The notes under the pieces were generated by a model. That model had not been told where the DNA came from, did not search any database, and saw only the letters and a program-made list of their open reading frames with translations. DNA of 64,000 nucleotides from Zizania palustris (Eukaryota; Streptophyta; Magnoliopsida; Poales; Poaceae): contig JAAALK010000289.1 of NCBI GenBank assembly GCA_019279435.1, positions 12,406,342-12,470,341 of the forward strand. Direction: 5' to 3'. The position numbers and the translations under genes are program-made. Below are positions 52,680 through 64,000 of this stretch, one piece after another (the stretch's first letter is position 1; each line of letters starts with the position of its first letter).

Positions 52680-53290
52680 GTGTGGTTGCAGCCTTCGAGC
52701 AGCAAGCCTCCTTCGGACCCGAAGGTTCAGCTCTCCTTAGGACTCCAATTATGTAAAAACTTATGCTTTTATTCTTTTTTGAATGAAAAGACATATTTGG
52801 AAATGTTTTTAGGCTTTTTAACCTTTTTCGAATGAGCTCGAAGTGTTAGAGAATAATGAAGAGCTCCGCCTACAATGGGCCACCTTCGAAGCTCTAAGGC
52901 CTCACATGCATCCTCGATTTTCAATTCCTCGGGGGAGCTCTGGGAAGTTATACCCGATATATATAAGGAAGTATTAGCTTATATTAAAAAGGAGGAAAAG
53001 AAAGTTAGTTTATAAACTTCATCTTCGGAGAATGTCGAATGGTCCGATGAAGAAAATGTTAATAAAGAGCAAGTAGAAAAGAACCCTAAATGACTTTGAA
53101 GCTAGGAGAGAAGCCCCGAACAACTTTGGACTTGGGCTGAACTTCAGCAGGAACAAAAAAACTTCTGAGCTTCGAAAGAATGGAAGAGGGTTAAGCGCAA
53201 AGTTCTAACAACTCTACGCTCCGGTACAAGTCGCCTTCGAAGTCGTGCTAATTTTGATAGTAGTTCTAGGGATCGAAGAGGTCTTTGTTT
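52680..53290 (+). pseudogene. Decayed 3' part of the antisense gene in B
   Basis: After the stop the sequence follows PSSSKPPSDPKV-like coding, an AT-rich stretch, TTTTTAG and the small ORF (LRLQWATFEALRPH, EVLAYIKKEEKKV-like near 52960-53010, RTWAEL-like near 53140). Stops and indels are present. Confidence 0.6.
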
Positions 53291-53616
53291 CCTTCTGGGT
53301 ATAGACGTAGATTTTTCATGATGTAATGTAATCTGTTTGAATAATATAAACTAAATACTTTCAAAATTGTCTCACTACTTCCCAGTCCCTCTTTGGGTGT
53401 AAGCATCTTCAAAATTTGATTGAAGGTGGTTATGCACAACGAAGATAACATTAGTTAGGAGTACAATTTTAGAGGCTCGGAGCCCCTTAACATATTAATG
53501 ATTAAGTACTAAGTCCAAAAATGGTCACTAAAGACCTTGAAAATGTCTTTGACTCTATTAATTCGGAGTCTGAAAACTGGTAACTTAGTACCCTTTTTTC
53601 GGATGTGGTCACTTTG

Positions 53617-53870
53617 GACTCTTTTTACATACGTTTTCAAGCTATTAGCTCGGAGTCTGTTTTGTTTGGTCTCCTTCGACTCTTTTTATGGATGCAATCA
53701 AACCGGTGGTTTGGAATACGTTTTTTGTGGTCTCCTTGGACTCTTTTTACGGATGCTTTCAAGCCGGAGCCTGGAATTTGTATCATTTGGTCTCTTTGAA
53801 CTCTTTTTATGGATGCTATCAAGTCGGTGGCATGGAATCCATTTTTTGTGACTTTCCCACCTCGTAAAAT
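53617..53870. repeat. About 60-bp tandem repeat, four copies, in B
   Basis: GACTCTTTTT or a close variant at 53617, 53678, 53739 and about 53799, spacings 60-61, same unit and same position relative to integrase as in X (16110-16350). Confidence 0.8.
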
Positions 53871-54029
53871 TGGTTCAAATGAATGACACTTTCCTTCGCA
53901 ATCAACTCCGTTCTTCTAATACGTCCACTAGAAGTAGGGAATGTTTGAGAAGTATGCATTATCTGAACCATGAGCTTTATTTATTCAGAAGGTATTTACA
54001 AATGATTACACGGAGCCCCTATGCAAAAT

Positions 54030-55130
54030 ATCGCTAAAGGTTCTCCGCATGCCAAGCATGCTTTAATTCTTCACCTTCTAAATTATCTAACTTAATAGAA
54101 CCAGGGCGTCCTGAACGAAGGATGATATATCGACCTTCCCACTTATTTCCTAATTTTCCTGGCGCTATGATACTTCACAAAACTAAATGACCTGGTTTAA
54201 GTTCATTAAGTTTAATCTTCGGGTCATACCAAGCCTTCGTCTGATGTTGATACTTCATCAAATTTGCAACAGCTCGAAGCCTTGTTTCTTCCGTTAGATC
54301 TAGCGAGGCTTGTCTTTCATCTTCTTTTTCAGGTTCGATGGTGCGAAGAGATCCTCCTTTAAGCTCTGTCGGCGTCATGGCTTCATCTCCGAATAGTAAT
54401 CTGAAAGGAGTAAAACCTGTGGACCTTGCTTGAGTGGTCTGAATGGACCATAGAATCTTCTGGAGCTCTTCTGTCCACAACCCCTTTGCCAATGCTACTA
54501 TCCTTCGATTCAGGCCTAACAAAATGTTACCATTAGCTCGCTCGACGGCTACATTAGATTAAGGATGACGAACAACTGCAAAAAAAATTCTACGCCAAGA
54601 CCTTCGCAAAACTCTCTGAAAGGTTCGGCATCAAATTGGGTGCCATTGTCGATTGTCAGCTATCGAGGCACTCCGAACCTGCATATAATATTCTTCCAAA
54701 AGAATTTTTGTACATTTTTCGAAGTGATAGCTGTGAGGGGTTCTGCTTCAACCCACTTGGAAAAATATTCAATTGGTACCACCGCAAATTTTAAACTTCC
54801 TTTTGCCATTGCAAAAAGGCCAATGAGATCCATGCCCCATCTGGCCATGGGCCAAACTAGAGCAATAACTTGAAAAGGTGTTGGCAGACGATGACTTCAT
54901 CTTCCCATCCATTGACAACCTTGGCAAGTACGGACCAAGGCCTCCGCATCAGCTACTATTATAGGCCAATAAAGCCCCTAGCGAAGTGTTTTTCCTGCCA
55001 AAGATCGAGGGGCAAGATGACTACCACAAAGGCCTTCATGAATTTCTCAGAGTATATCTTGTCCTTCGTCTTGAGAAATACATCGGAGTAGGGGGAACAT
55101 ACTCCGGCCTTGTAAAGAATACCGTTGATA
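54030..55130 (-). pseudogene. Gypsy B integrase
   Basis: Minus strand: zinc-region remnants near 55080-54930, core with WGMDLIGLF and the second Asp region near 54650, VERANGNILLGLNRR near 54540-54490, then FTPFRLLFGDEAMTPTELKG. A stop precedes SIIAPGKLGNKWEG, and it ends near 54036. Stops and indels are more numerous than in X. Confidence 0.78.
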
Positions 55131-55735
55131 ATGTGATAATTCCGGACTCTTAATTGCAATATTGAAAGCTTTGGGCCTTCGGGTAAGTTTGCTTCGTCTT
55201 GCAGTAATTCCATGATCAAACTCCACCAGTTAGTGTTCAGAATGCAAAGGACCTCCGCAGGAGGGATTTAGGGCACCGAAGGTGAAGTAAGCTCTTCATA
55301 AAAAGCCCCTTCTAGAATATCTATGGCTCCGGCTATAGCTTTTGCTAGGATATCAGCTTATGCATTGTTAGCTCTTGGTATACTTTGGACAGAAATCCAT
55401 TTCAATGCTGCTTCGATATTACGGATCTCTTCTAGATATTTTGCAGTTTACAGATGCCTGACTTGAAAACTTTTATCAACGTGCCCTGCTACAATTTGAG
55501 AATCTGTTTTTATAACAACTCTTGTAGTACCAAGAGCACGGGCCTTTCGAAGTCCTAACAAAATTCCCTCGTACTCCGCAATATTATTGGTGGACTTAAA
55601 ATTGAGCCTTGTGGAGTACATTGCTATTTCTCCTGAAGGTGAAATTATCACCGCTCCAATACCTGCTCCAGATGCTTGAAAAGCCCCATCGGAGTATATG
55701 GTCCAAATTCCTTCATTTGATTTTTCTGGAGCCCA
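55130..55735 (-). pseudogene. Gypsy B archaeal-type RNase H
   Basis: YSDGAFQASGAGIGAVIISP, NNIAEYEGILLGLRKAR and VVIKTDSQIVAGHVD are intact in the 56143-55448 frame. The last ligand region (near 55350-55300) follows after a frame change. Confidence 0.78.
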
Positions 55736-56300
55736 GACTGCAGACGGAGTCCATTCTGCTACAAAATTTGCAACCACTTGTGACTTGATTGTTGTCCTTG
55801 CTACAAAAGAGATGTCGAAGGGTGCTAGTTCGATAGCCCATTTTCCAATCCTCCCCGTGGAATCTTTACTTCGAAGCATATCTCCCAAAGGATAAAAAGT
55901 TGGTACAATTATATTATGCGCTAAGAAATAATGTCGCAGTTTCCTTGAAGCCATTACCAGAGCATAAGTGAACTTTTCGAGCTCGGAATATATTGTTTTT
56001 GCTACAGATAAAGCTACAGATACAAAATATACTGGATTTTGTACCAACTTCCCATTGAAATCCACTTCTCTAACAAGGACTGCACTGACAGCGGAGGCGG
56101 TAGCTGCAAGGTAAAGAAGAAGGGTTTCATGTGCCATGGGCATAGTGAGTGTTGCGAGGTTGCTGAGATAATCTTTAATATCATCAAAACTCTTTTGGCA
56201 CTCCGGTGTCCATGCAAATCTTTGGACCCTTTCAATGCTTTGAATATGGGCAGGCTTCCTTCTGCGGACCTTGCTAGAAATCTAGTGAGTGCTGCAAGGC
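55736..56300 (-). pseudogene. Gypsy B RT C-terminus and RNase H
   Basis: LLLYLAATASAVSAVLVREV, VYFVSVALSVAKTIYSELEK, LRHYFLAHNIIVPTFYPLG and GRIGKWAIELAPFDISF. The frame is open from 56143 into the second RNase H. Confidence 0.78.
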
Positions 56301-56329
56301 ATCAGTAAGCTTCTATACCTGTTTTAAAT

Positions 56330-56620
56330 TCTCTAGCATAGCCATTTTTTATAGTGTAGTTATTTTAGTTGGGCTAGATTCGATCACCCTGCTCAAAACT
56401 AGACACCCTAACAGTTTTCCAGCTTGAGCCCCGAAGATACAAATTTCGGGGTTGAGGCGGACTTCACATGCTTGGAGGCTCTTAAATGTTTCTGCTAAGT
56501 CTAGACTATGTTGATTCTTTGAAGCACTCTTTATTACAATGTCATCCATATAGGCTTCTACATTACGGCCTATTTGGTGACCTAGAGTCGTAGCAATTAA
56601 TCTTGAAAAAGTTGGCTTCT
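56330..56620 (-). pseudogene. Gypsy B reverse transcriptase C-terminal remnant
   Basis: RNVEAYMDDIVIKSASKNQH keeps the catalytic YMDD, followed by ICIFGAQAGKLLGCLVLS. Upstream RT is absent: at about 56620 the sequence passes directly into LTR. Confidence 0.78.
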
Positions 56621-56621
56621 A

Positions 56622-57089
56622 CATTTCCAAGATTATGAACTAACAAACGAAGAGTTTGTGAGACGGACTATTTCAAGCCTTCAAATTGGATAATATCTCG
56701 AAGTAGTTTGAAGATGTGTATTGAATAACTGAGTATTCGATCGCCATTACAGGGTAAGAATGGGGGTATTTATAGGTAAAAATCTTAAGGAAAATACCTT
56801 TTTACCCCCTCAATTACAACCGACATAGTGGAAACTATTTGGTACTCCTAATAGGGTTAAAATGGTAAAAGACTAATCTAATTATAAAGAAGATAAGTCT
56901 TCCATTCTCGTTGACAGATAAGCTCTCTAAAGATTTAACCTTTGAAGTCATACTCTGAATAGAAGCCTTCATGGATTCTTCGACCTTGATCATGCACTAG
57001 ACCGGAGTTAATACTGGAACTTTAGTTTAGTAAATTGTCATTGTCTTATAACTGTAGAGACACTGGGGATGAAGTATTTTCCCCCAATA
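56622..57089 (-). repeat. 5' LTR of gypsy B, 3'-truncated
   Basis: On the minus strand it begins TATTGGGGGAAAATAC (TG changed to TA). It matches Z and X LTRs to ttagttcataatcttgg, where the last about 30 bp are missing. TATA CTATAAATACC lies near 56771. Confidence 0.78.
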
Positions 57090-59284
57090 GGACCATTTGA
57101 TGTCCTCAGAAGACGAAGTTTCTAAATTAACTACTTTTTCCTCCTTTTTAATATAAGCTAGTACTTCTTTACATATTTCGGGTATAACTTCACCGGAGCT
57201 TCCCGGAGGAATTGAAAACTGAGGTTGCTTGTGAGGTCTTAGAGCTTGGAAGATATCCCATTGTAGGCGAAGCTCTTCATTAATCTCTAGCACTTCGAGA
57301 TCATCAAAAAAAGGTTGGAAAGCCTAAAAACATTTCCAAATAAGGCTTTTCATTCATAAAAGGACAAAACATAAGTTTTTACAAAATTGGGGCCCTAAGG
57401 AGACCTAAACCTTCAGGTCCGAAGGAGCCCGGCTGCTCGAAGGCTGCGATCGTGCTTGCTTTTGGCGAACTCCTTCGTCAATCCATGTCTTGATTGTAGA
57501 TCGGCCTTCAGCTCTCCAAGATGGTTGGAAGGCTTCCCAAGCCGCAACCACATCGGCGGAAGAAGTCAGGAACTGGTCGTCGCCGAAGTTGACAAGGGCT
57601 GCCTCTGGTTCTGGTGCTACAGTTAGACCTAGATCCTCGTAGTAGCGAAGTACTCCGAGAGCAGCTACTTGGCCGGACATCTCTCCGTACCTAATACCTG
57701 CTATCTTCATAGTGTTCACCGCTGCTTGGATCATTTTCAGTCTTCGCAGGAGAGGGATATCGCCAGTCGAAGATAAGGTCCAGGAAGTGCCAAAGTACTC
57801 CAAGACACCCCGAAGGTTGTCCATGGTATGTGAGGCTACCTTCTCACATTTCATCTTCTCTTCGGATAAAGCATCCTTCAATGAAGACAACTCGTATATT
57901 AAAGATGCAAGTTTAGCTGCCTCTGTAATCAAAGAATTCTTTTGCCCGAGCAAGTTGTTGCCCTCCTCCGTCAACTTCTGTTTCTCTTCTCGGAGCTTCA
58001 CCAGTTCAACTCCCACATTTGCCTGCTCCTCCCGCAGCCTTTCTACTTCGGCCCGAAGCACGACCCATTCAGCTTCCATCTTATTGTTTGCAGCCGCCAA
58101 GCCGAGTCTAGCTTTCCTTTCCGCTCCTTGAGTCAGTTGCACTCTCGCTCATTTGATACAACCACAGCTTGAGCTATGACTATTTGCTACGAAGGGAGAA
58201 AAGGAGCAATGTAAGTAAATTATTTACATATGTTTGAACTAACTCTATTGTTGTAGATACTTCATACCTGATAGACTGCTCACTCCAAAGTTGTGTCCAA
58301 CTCCAACCCCTCAGCTTCCCCGAGGATGGAAACCAAGTGTGTCTCTCTAACCTCGTGACTAGTTTGAGCCAAAGGCTCTAGCAAAGTGCGAAGTCCAATC
58401 CTTCGCTCCAAAAAAGGAGCTAGGAGGGGGAGCCTAGACAAGGCATTATGATCGTCTTCATTTGGAGATGGGCTGCAGCACAGCGAGGCGTCTTCGGAGG
58501 CTTCCGTGGATTAGCCTCCCTCCGTAGAATGGCCTCCATCTATAGACTCCGATAGGGTCCACCCTAGGACCGAAGCAGGCAAAGGTCCCCCCTTACCTTT
58601 ACCTTTCCCCGGACCCATTTTCATGGCTACCTCCATAATGAGCTTTGGAGACTTGGCAGCCTCCGGCGCAACCTTTGTAGCAGGGGTCACCTCCATGGGA
58701 GTCAATCCTATAAAAGCCAAAGGTATTCGATATTGCATAAATTTTGCAGGACACAAAGAGAAAAAGAGACGGATCTCTGCTGAAGTTTAGCTTCGATGTT
58801 CTGCTGCCGAACAAGCATGGGATTGCTCGGAGGTTCGAACATCTCATCGAAGTCCTCTTCAGACTAAGGGCTTGGAACCGAAGGATTAGCTGCCAAGACT
58901 TCTCCAACGACTACAACTATCACTTCGTCTAGAGGCGAGACTTGGGCTTCCATTGTCTCGACTCCGCCTTCTGCAGTAGTGGGGGCTTCTTTACCGGGCA
59001 AGACGTTTTGAGTCTCTGCATATTCAAGGTTATCTCCAGTGGCGGGCGCCGCAACTGCTTCATCTTGAGCAGGGACTCCAGCCCCCATTCGTGATTCCTC
59101 ATCACCTGTGAGAAGGGATTTGAACTCCCTTCCCATTTTTATGTTGGCTTCATCTTCGGATGACTCCAAAGACGAAGAAGATCTAGAAGGGGCTAGGGCC
59201 TTTGGTTTTTGGGCCACCTTTTTCATAGGCTTCTTTGCCGATGCTGAAGTCTTTGCTTCCATTTTCCTCTTTTTGGGAGCCTGC
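57090..59284 (-). pseudogene. Antisense gene copy V (from a plus-oriented element)
   Basis: Minus strand from 59284: KKRKMEAKTSASAKKPMKKV and a Ser/Glu-rich acidic part (to about 58864), then PMEVTPATKVAPEAAKSPK (58690). An intron at 58267-58187 (GTATGAA...TTCGTAG) precedes QIVIAQAVVVS. A clean coiled coil follows (about 58140-57830), then the C-terminal domain (RGVLEYFGTSWTLS, IRYGEMSGQVAALGVLRYYE, AAWEAFQPSWRAEG), stopping at 57405 after DLKV. The small downstream ORF follows at 57293-57096 and is cut by the gypsy B LTR. The 5' end is cut by the E3 LTR at 59285. This is the best preserved coiled-coil half. Confidence 0.75.
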
Positions 59285-60598
59285 TGTTGATAGCAAAAAA
59301 ATGGCATTATTGGCTAGATTGTCAAAATATCAATTTTGGTGATTTGGGCTGAAAATACACATGTCAAGGGTCCGTCTGAAGCCCTACATGGCCGAAGTCC
59401 ATTGAGCTATGGGATCCGAAAGCCTCTAGCCAACCCATGGGCTTCGGCCGGGAAGCCTTCGGAGGCCCACGTCACCGAAGCTTCGGCCCGAGGAGCAGGC
59501 CTCAACGGGCCTGGCCGAAGCCCACTTCGACAGAGATGGAGTTGTATGCGATTCTAGCTCAATTCTTATCTCCATCTGGCCAGATTAATAGCAGATTAGA
59601 TCAGGAATTAATCCCCTATAAATAGAGAGGCGAGGCCAGCGTAGAGGCCCCCAACTCAAACCAAACCAAAGCCCTAGCTTTGATCGTATTTACTTTACCT
59701 TTATTTTCCTGTACCTCTTTGTGGGTTTGCTTGGAAGCCCTCCGTCGGCCACTATGGAACAGTGGTAACCCTTGTTACTTCGCTTGTGAAGTATTCGTTA
59801 ATCTACGTAATAGATTGCTATCGCCTTGTTACTTCGCCTGTGAAGTATCCGTTAATCTACGTAATAGATTGTGATCGCCTTGTTACTTTGCCTGTGAAGT
59901 ATCTGCTAATCTGTGTAACCGATTGCTACCCTTGCTACTAGTGCAACACTTAGCAAAATTCGGTCATCAAGACAAATTGGAGGTTCCCACGTTTGGAGCT
60001 ACATCATCGGAGGTATCCGGAGCTAAGAGATCGATTTTGGAGGTCACCAGGACACCCTTCGGTGGGACTGCAGGCTCCGGCAACAGGCTTCGCCAGCACA
60101 CTTCGCCGCAACGGGCTTCGCCACGACCATACTCCGCACTGGATGAAGTTACGCTCGCGCATAGTCCTCGCATCATTATTCTGTAGTTTGTTGTATCAGA
60201 GATCTCACGCCGAACCCCGCTGTTCAGAGGTGATCATCGCGTCTAGATCCGTTCGGAGTCTATCTTCGGTCGGATCAGTCCGAACGCCGAAGCACCCTTC
60301 GGCGGGACACTTTGCGCCAGACGCCGAAGGTACACTTCGGCGACCCCTTCACACCAGACTTCGAAGCAGACAGGCTCTGACCGGTTTGCTGATTTTACTC
60401 TGTTTAATATATTTCTTTCGGCTAATTGGGTTATTTTGTGCGATCTGATTGCCTGATGACTCCACCCCCCTTATCACGACTAAGGGTAGTCAGAACACGA
60501 CGTCGGTGTTGCGTCACGCTTAGGCTTGTCCCTAAGTATCCGCACACTTTTGGATCATCGAACTAACCCAAGTGTGGGGGCACGTTTCCGTGTCAACA
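59285..60598 (+). repeat. 5' LTR of E3 plus copy (about 1.31 kb)
   Basis: TGTTGA...TCAACA ends, TATA box CTATAAATAGAG at 59616-59627. It matches the minus copy at 7529-8979. Confidence 0.85.
59771..59933 (+). repeat. 54-bp direct repeat, three copies, in the E3 LTR
   Basis: CTTGTTACTT starts units at 59771, 59825 and 59879, exactly 54 bp apart. Each contains ACTTCGCCTGTGAAGT, an imperfect palindrome. Degenerate copies occur in the minus LTR around 8220-8340. They lie downstream of the TATA box, so in transcribed R/U5. Confidence 0.85.
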
Positions 60599-60605
60599 CA
60601 CTTTT

Positions 60606-60623
60606 TGGCGACTCCGCTGTGGA
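60606..60623 (+). other. Primer-binding site of E3 plus copy
   Basis: TGGCGACTCCGCTGTGGA, one base different from the minus copy's site. Confidence 0.7.
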
Positions 60624-60636
60624 CGGCTACACCAAC

Positions 60637-62151
60637 ATGACAAGTACATCTACATCTGCCACCGGTACATCTACATCGACTACTATGTCTACACCGCCGA
60701 TGGACACAATAGGAGGTGCAGATATCGACAACTGCAACATCTTGACAACTACACTTGAAGATATCCCTGCAGAAGACTGAGCATAGATCGAGGCAAAGTT
60801 AAAGGCGCTCCAAGACATGATGCTTGGGGGCTACGTTAAGACACGCGCAGGCTTCATCACGCACGACGTCATCACCCCCGGCCTCGCTCAGGTCCAGGTA
60901 ACACCTGTATCGCCTCGTTTATCTTCTTTAGAGATTGAGCAAAAAATAGCCGCATCAGTAGATCAAGCCATTAGCGCTTCGCTAGCCAACCGTTTAGATT
61001 TGGCAGTCAGCTCCCAAGTAGAGGCAACTCTTAGGAGGCTCGTCTTTACTGAGGCCGTACCCCCGGTTCCTATTGATAGTGCACCTCCGGCAAACCACGT
61101 GTATGGCAGAAATAACGACACCACTGGCACGATCATGTCTCCGGCCTCAACACTTATGGATGAGACTAATCATTACACCTACGGTCAAAACAACACTACG
61201 TACCATGCACCACCACCTGCGCCGATACCCACGCTGCCCGCACTACATGCACAGGCACCCAGACATGAACACGTCATACGGAAAGCGCACAGGGAAGAGG
61301 CCCATGGCCGACACGCCGATATCCCACCGTGTGTCATGCCCCCGCATGAGAGGCGCGCACAAGCAGCATGCCAAGATGACATAGAAGAGTGGATCCGCGC
61401 ACTATTTAGAGAGTGTGCCGACTTCGTGCCCAATGGACGGGTTATGGTTTACCGTAATCCATACCCCGACCATCTTGACACAGTACCCTACACCCGTGGC
61501 TATAGAATCCCTGAATTCACTAAGTTCGATGGTGAGGGTAGCAAAACTACACTAGAGCACGTTAGTCAATTTTTGGCACAGTGTGGAGAAGTTAGCGGGA
61601 TAGATGCTCTAAAAGTTAGACTATTTTCTCTCTCGTTGTCCGGCACCGCTTTCACTTGGTTTTCCATCCAGACGTGGGATGATTTAGAGAGGAAATTCCA
61701 TGATTATTTCTACATCGGTGAAACAGAACTTAGGCTTTCACATTTGACATCGGTTAAGCAGAAATCTAGCGAGAGCGCTTCTAAGTACATCAAACGTTTT
61801 AGGGATACTAGAAACCGATGTTTTAGCCTTAATATTTCGGAAAGGGACTTGGCAGAACTAGCTTTTAACGGGTTGCATTCCGAAATTAAAGAGAGGTTAG
61901 ATAACCAAAACTTTTTAGAAGTTAGCCAAGTTTTACAGCAGGCTCTGGTCCAGGAAGGCCGAGCCAAAAATAAAAAGTTTATTAAGACATTTAGCAAGCC
62001 TAGGGCTGAAATCCACATCATGGAGCATTCTGACGAGGAAGAATCGGAAGAGGAGGATTCAGCCAATATGTACACGGCCGAATGGGTGTGGAACGCTAAG
62101 AATAAGCCTGTCACCTGCTCCGAGTTACGGCCATCCCCCAAAAAGAATTGA
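60637..62151 (+). pseudogene. E3 plus gag
   Basis: ATG at 60637 (MTSTSTSATG). Two close stops interrupt it near 60778-60786, where the minus copy reads PAEDRAEIEA. A clean 444-codon frame then runs to 62151. The gag domain is complete (FTKFDGEGSKTTLEHVSQF, SGTAFTWF, WDDLERKFHDYFYIGE, SKYIKRFRDTRNRCFSL, ELAFNGLHSE), followed by the acidic tail. There is a short loss relative to the minus copy after TWF (SALPPNS missing). Confidence 0.82.
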
Positions 62152-63450
62152 CTTAGTGAGGTCAAATACTCGTTTGATATAACTAAATGTGATAAAATAT
62201 TTGATTTTCTCTTAAAAAGTCAGCTTCACAGGTTACCTAAGGGTCATGTCATTCCACCTGCCGATGATATAAAGAAGCATCCATACTATAAGTGGCATGA
62301 TTCACATTCACATAATACTAATGACTGCAATGTTTTTCGACGATAGATACAATCGGCCATAGAAGAAGGACGATTGAAGATAGACCATAATCCAAATATG
62401 AAGCTGGATAAAGATCCTTTTCTCGTCAACGCCGTCAACCTCGGCGAAAAGAAGGTGTTGATTCAGCTAGAACCGGCCGAGTCGGCTAAGGGAAAGGATC
62501 TAATTGTTGGAGAGCCATGCACTCGCATGCTCATACCAAAGAACCCCAAGGTAGGAGTGTGGAAACAAAACATTAATACCCCTTCGGCTAAGGCTCACAA
62601 GAGGCCGAAGGTAACATATAACATGCTGTTGAACAAGCATCAGAGAAGGGCCAAGGGAGCAGGTCCACACACTAAGAGGCTAAAGCAGCCGAAGGGTCCG
62701 GGGCTCTCGGAGGGTAGCTTCGAGCCCCAGTGGTCGGGCCCCCTATACGGCAACTTTAGCCCCCAATGGCCGAACCCTGCACCATGTCAGACTTCTTCGA
62801 TGGGAGGCTTCGGCCCACACTGGCCGAACGTACCTCTGGCCTGGCAAGACCCTTCGCTGGTGTGGTCTGAGATACCATCAACTCTGCTGAATCCCCCTCC
62901 TGGTAATGGGTTCGGCTCACAGTGGGCGAGGCCACTAGAGCCACCGATGCCTTCGCCATATGACTCGGCGGGGACCCCGTGGGCTCCGTACGTATCTGGG
63001 TCAGGGTACCCTCCGCAACCTAATACTATGCCTTGTTTTCCTTTGGAGTATTATGGATGGCAGGGGCAAACAGATGCAGCAGAGGGGGCATCATCCATAG
63101 ACTATCTTTGGTGCCTCCGAATCAGGCCATGCAGAGCGAAGCCGAAGGGTGCGAGTACGCCGAGGCCGAGGTCAGGGAGTCTGAAGCCATAACCATCATA
63201 GTTGGGTCTCAGGAAGTCCCAATCCCAAAGACCTTGTCACCGAGGTCTGATGAAGGTAAGTCTCATGCTTCGGCCGAGCTCTACGCCAAAGCCTGGCTCG
63301 GTCGGCCGAACGAGGCCTGTCGATCTGTCGGGGTTCGCAGCGAAGCCCCCTCCGAACACAGGGTGCACAAGGCCGAAGGGCATAGTGCCACTTCAGCCAG
63401 AATTAATGGAAGCCGGATAGTAGCACCCGGCACCAAGGCACAACCATCTT
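62152..63450 (+). pseudogene. E3 gag-protease spacer
   Basis: KKHPYYKWHDSHSHNTNDCN, a stop, then DKDPFLVNAVNLGEKKVLIQ. A repetitive part rich in Pro, Gln and Trp follows (PQWSGPL, PQWPNP, PHWPNV, SQWARP at 62730-62930) with a short periodicity. Frame changes near 63130. No known enzymatic domain; such linkers lie between nucleocapsid and protease. Confidence 0.65.
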
Positions 63451-63512
63451 AGGCACCTTCGGGCATGTCCAAGTCACAGAAGAGATGCCTACAAAGACTA
63501 CGGGCATAGGAG

Positions 63513-64000
63513 ATGCACGAGAAGAAAGCTGAGGTCGAGGGCGACGTTATCTTCGAAGAAATCCGCCCTCGGCCAGCTACAAAACAGGTATGGAGGGAGA
63601 AGCCGGTTGACATAACCAACCCGGCTCCTAGTTCAAGCGACGATGACGACATGCTCGACGACGATTACTCGCCCATCTCTAAAGGGCCCGCACCCCAGGG
63701 GATGGACATCAACATCGTCACGCTACCCGCCATGTTCGCCCTACCACAGGACGAGGACAATGTCGCTCAATTGAACCTCGGTCCGCACAATGCCATCTTC
63801 GAGAAGCCCGAGGACTCGGCTCGCTATCTAAAGCCTCTCTACATCAGAGGTCACATCGATGGAAAGCCGATTTCCTGGATGCTCGTCGATGGCGGCGCCA
63901 CTATTAACTTAATGTCTTACCTATTGTTGAAGAAACTTGGCAGGGATGAGGATGACCTGAAGAAGACCAACTTGATGCTCAACGGCATCAACGGCGAGAG
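63513..64000 (+). CDS. E3 protease region (runs off the window)
   Basis: From ATG at 63513 the frame stays open to the window end. An acidic, Ser/Asp-rich stretch (SSSDDDDMLDDDYSP) is followed by the retropepsin core with WMLVDGGATINLM (about 63875-63915), D-G-G as in X. It continues as LLKKLGRDEDDLKKTNLML. The Met is simply the first in frame; it is part of Gag-Pol. Confidence 0.75.
   Translation, partial: MHEKKAEVEGDVIFEEIRPRPATKQVWREKPVDITNPAPSSSDDDDMLDDDYSPISKGPAPQGMDINIVTLPAMFALPQDEDNVAQLNLGPHNAIFEKPEDSARYLKPLYIRGHIDGKPISWMLVDGGATINLMSYLLLKKLGRDEDDLKKTNLMLNGINGE

Larger units (their letters stand above)
52541..57089 (-). mobile_element. Ty3/gypsy Tat-like element B (deleted)
   Basis: On the minus strand: truncated 5' LTR (57089-56622) joined directly to RT, RNase H, second RNase H and integrase. 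Then come the 60-bp tandem array and the antisense-gene 3' part (plus strand). Primer site, gag, protease and the RT N-terminus are missing, and the 3' LTR is replaced by gypsy C sequence. Confidence 0.75.
59285..64000 (+). mobile_element. Ty3/gypsy element E3, plus copy (5' LTR to protease)
   Basis: LTR, primer site, gag, long spacer and the start of protease, running off the window end. It inserted into antisense gene V. Confidence 0.88.

Noticed and set aside
1..64000. Host protein-coding genes, tRNA or rRNA
   Set aside because: Every frame with recognisable content belongs to a transposable element or its cargo; no RNA gene was recognised.

Overview
This window is plant nuclear DNA consisting of nested, decayed transposable elements. 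I found no convincing host gene, tRNA or rRNA. The families present are SIRE/Maximus-like Ty1/copia with an initiator-Met-tRNA primer site, Ty3/gypsy with a second archaeal-type RNase H (Tat-like), a CACTA end, a small hAT, and plant-mobile-domain and Transposase_28-type genes. Together they point to a flowering plant, probably a monocot, though the species cannot be named. One 100-N assembly gap lies at 27616-27715.

Left third. 1-5342 is the 3' part of copia element 1 (RT-RNase H remnants, long 3' region, 2.2-kb LTR). It abuts gypsy family E3 in minus orientation (gag 7504-5855, LTR 7529-8979). Next come a copia PR-integrase relic (10790-9460, minus), the 5' end of a CACTA transposon (TIR at 12823, minus) and a gag zinc-knuckle fragment. 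Gypsy X (12998-20640, minus) is the best preserved Tat-like copy: PR, RT, RNase H, second RNase H and integrase in one nearly continuous frame. Between integrase and 3' LTR it carries a gene on the opposite strand.

Middle. 20632-23052 is the 3' end of gypsy Y in plus orientation, again with the antisense gene (22122-20632). LTRs 12998-13493 and 22561-23052 therefore bound a 10-kb block in inverted rather than direct orientation. Copia element 2 (23243-27615) runs into the gap. Beyond the gap lie gag and 5' LTR of gypsy Z (minus). Copia element 3 (LTR at 29923, gag to RNase H, second LTR from 38109) had its 3' LTR split by a gypsy insertion (38725-48339) with a perfect GTATC target duplication. 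That insertion holds a 118-bp tandem array broken by a solo LTR, and a spliced-looking antisense gene.

Right third. 49288-50169 is a minus LTR of another gypsy (C). Its antisense plant-mobile-domain gene is split by a 743-bp hAT with a perfect 8-bp duplication, and fuses in frame to the C-terminal part of the X/Y-type antisense gene. Gypsy B (pol 56620-54030, minus) follows, then a further antisense-gene copy (V). A plus-strand E3 element (59285 to the window end) closes the window inside its protease.

The recurring theme is the antisense gene of the Tat-like family, seen in whole or part in six places. Two complete 5' ends have a TATA box about 100 bp upstream of the ATG, a third has a degenerate one, and short introns recur. 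It encodes a Transposase_28-like N-terminus and a coiled-coil C-terminus, lies tail to tail with pol, and is the best candidate for unusual biology. All calls come from reading the sequence by eye; family names are by recognition, not by search.
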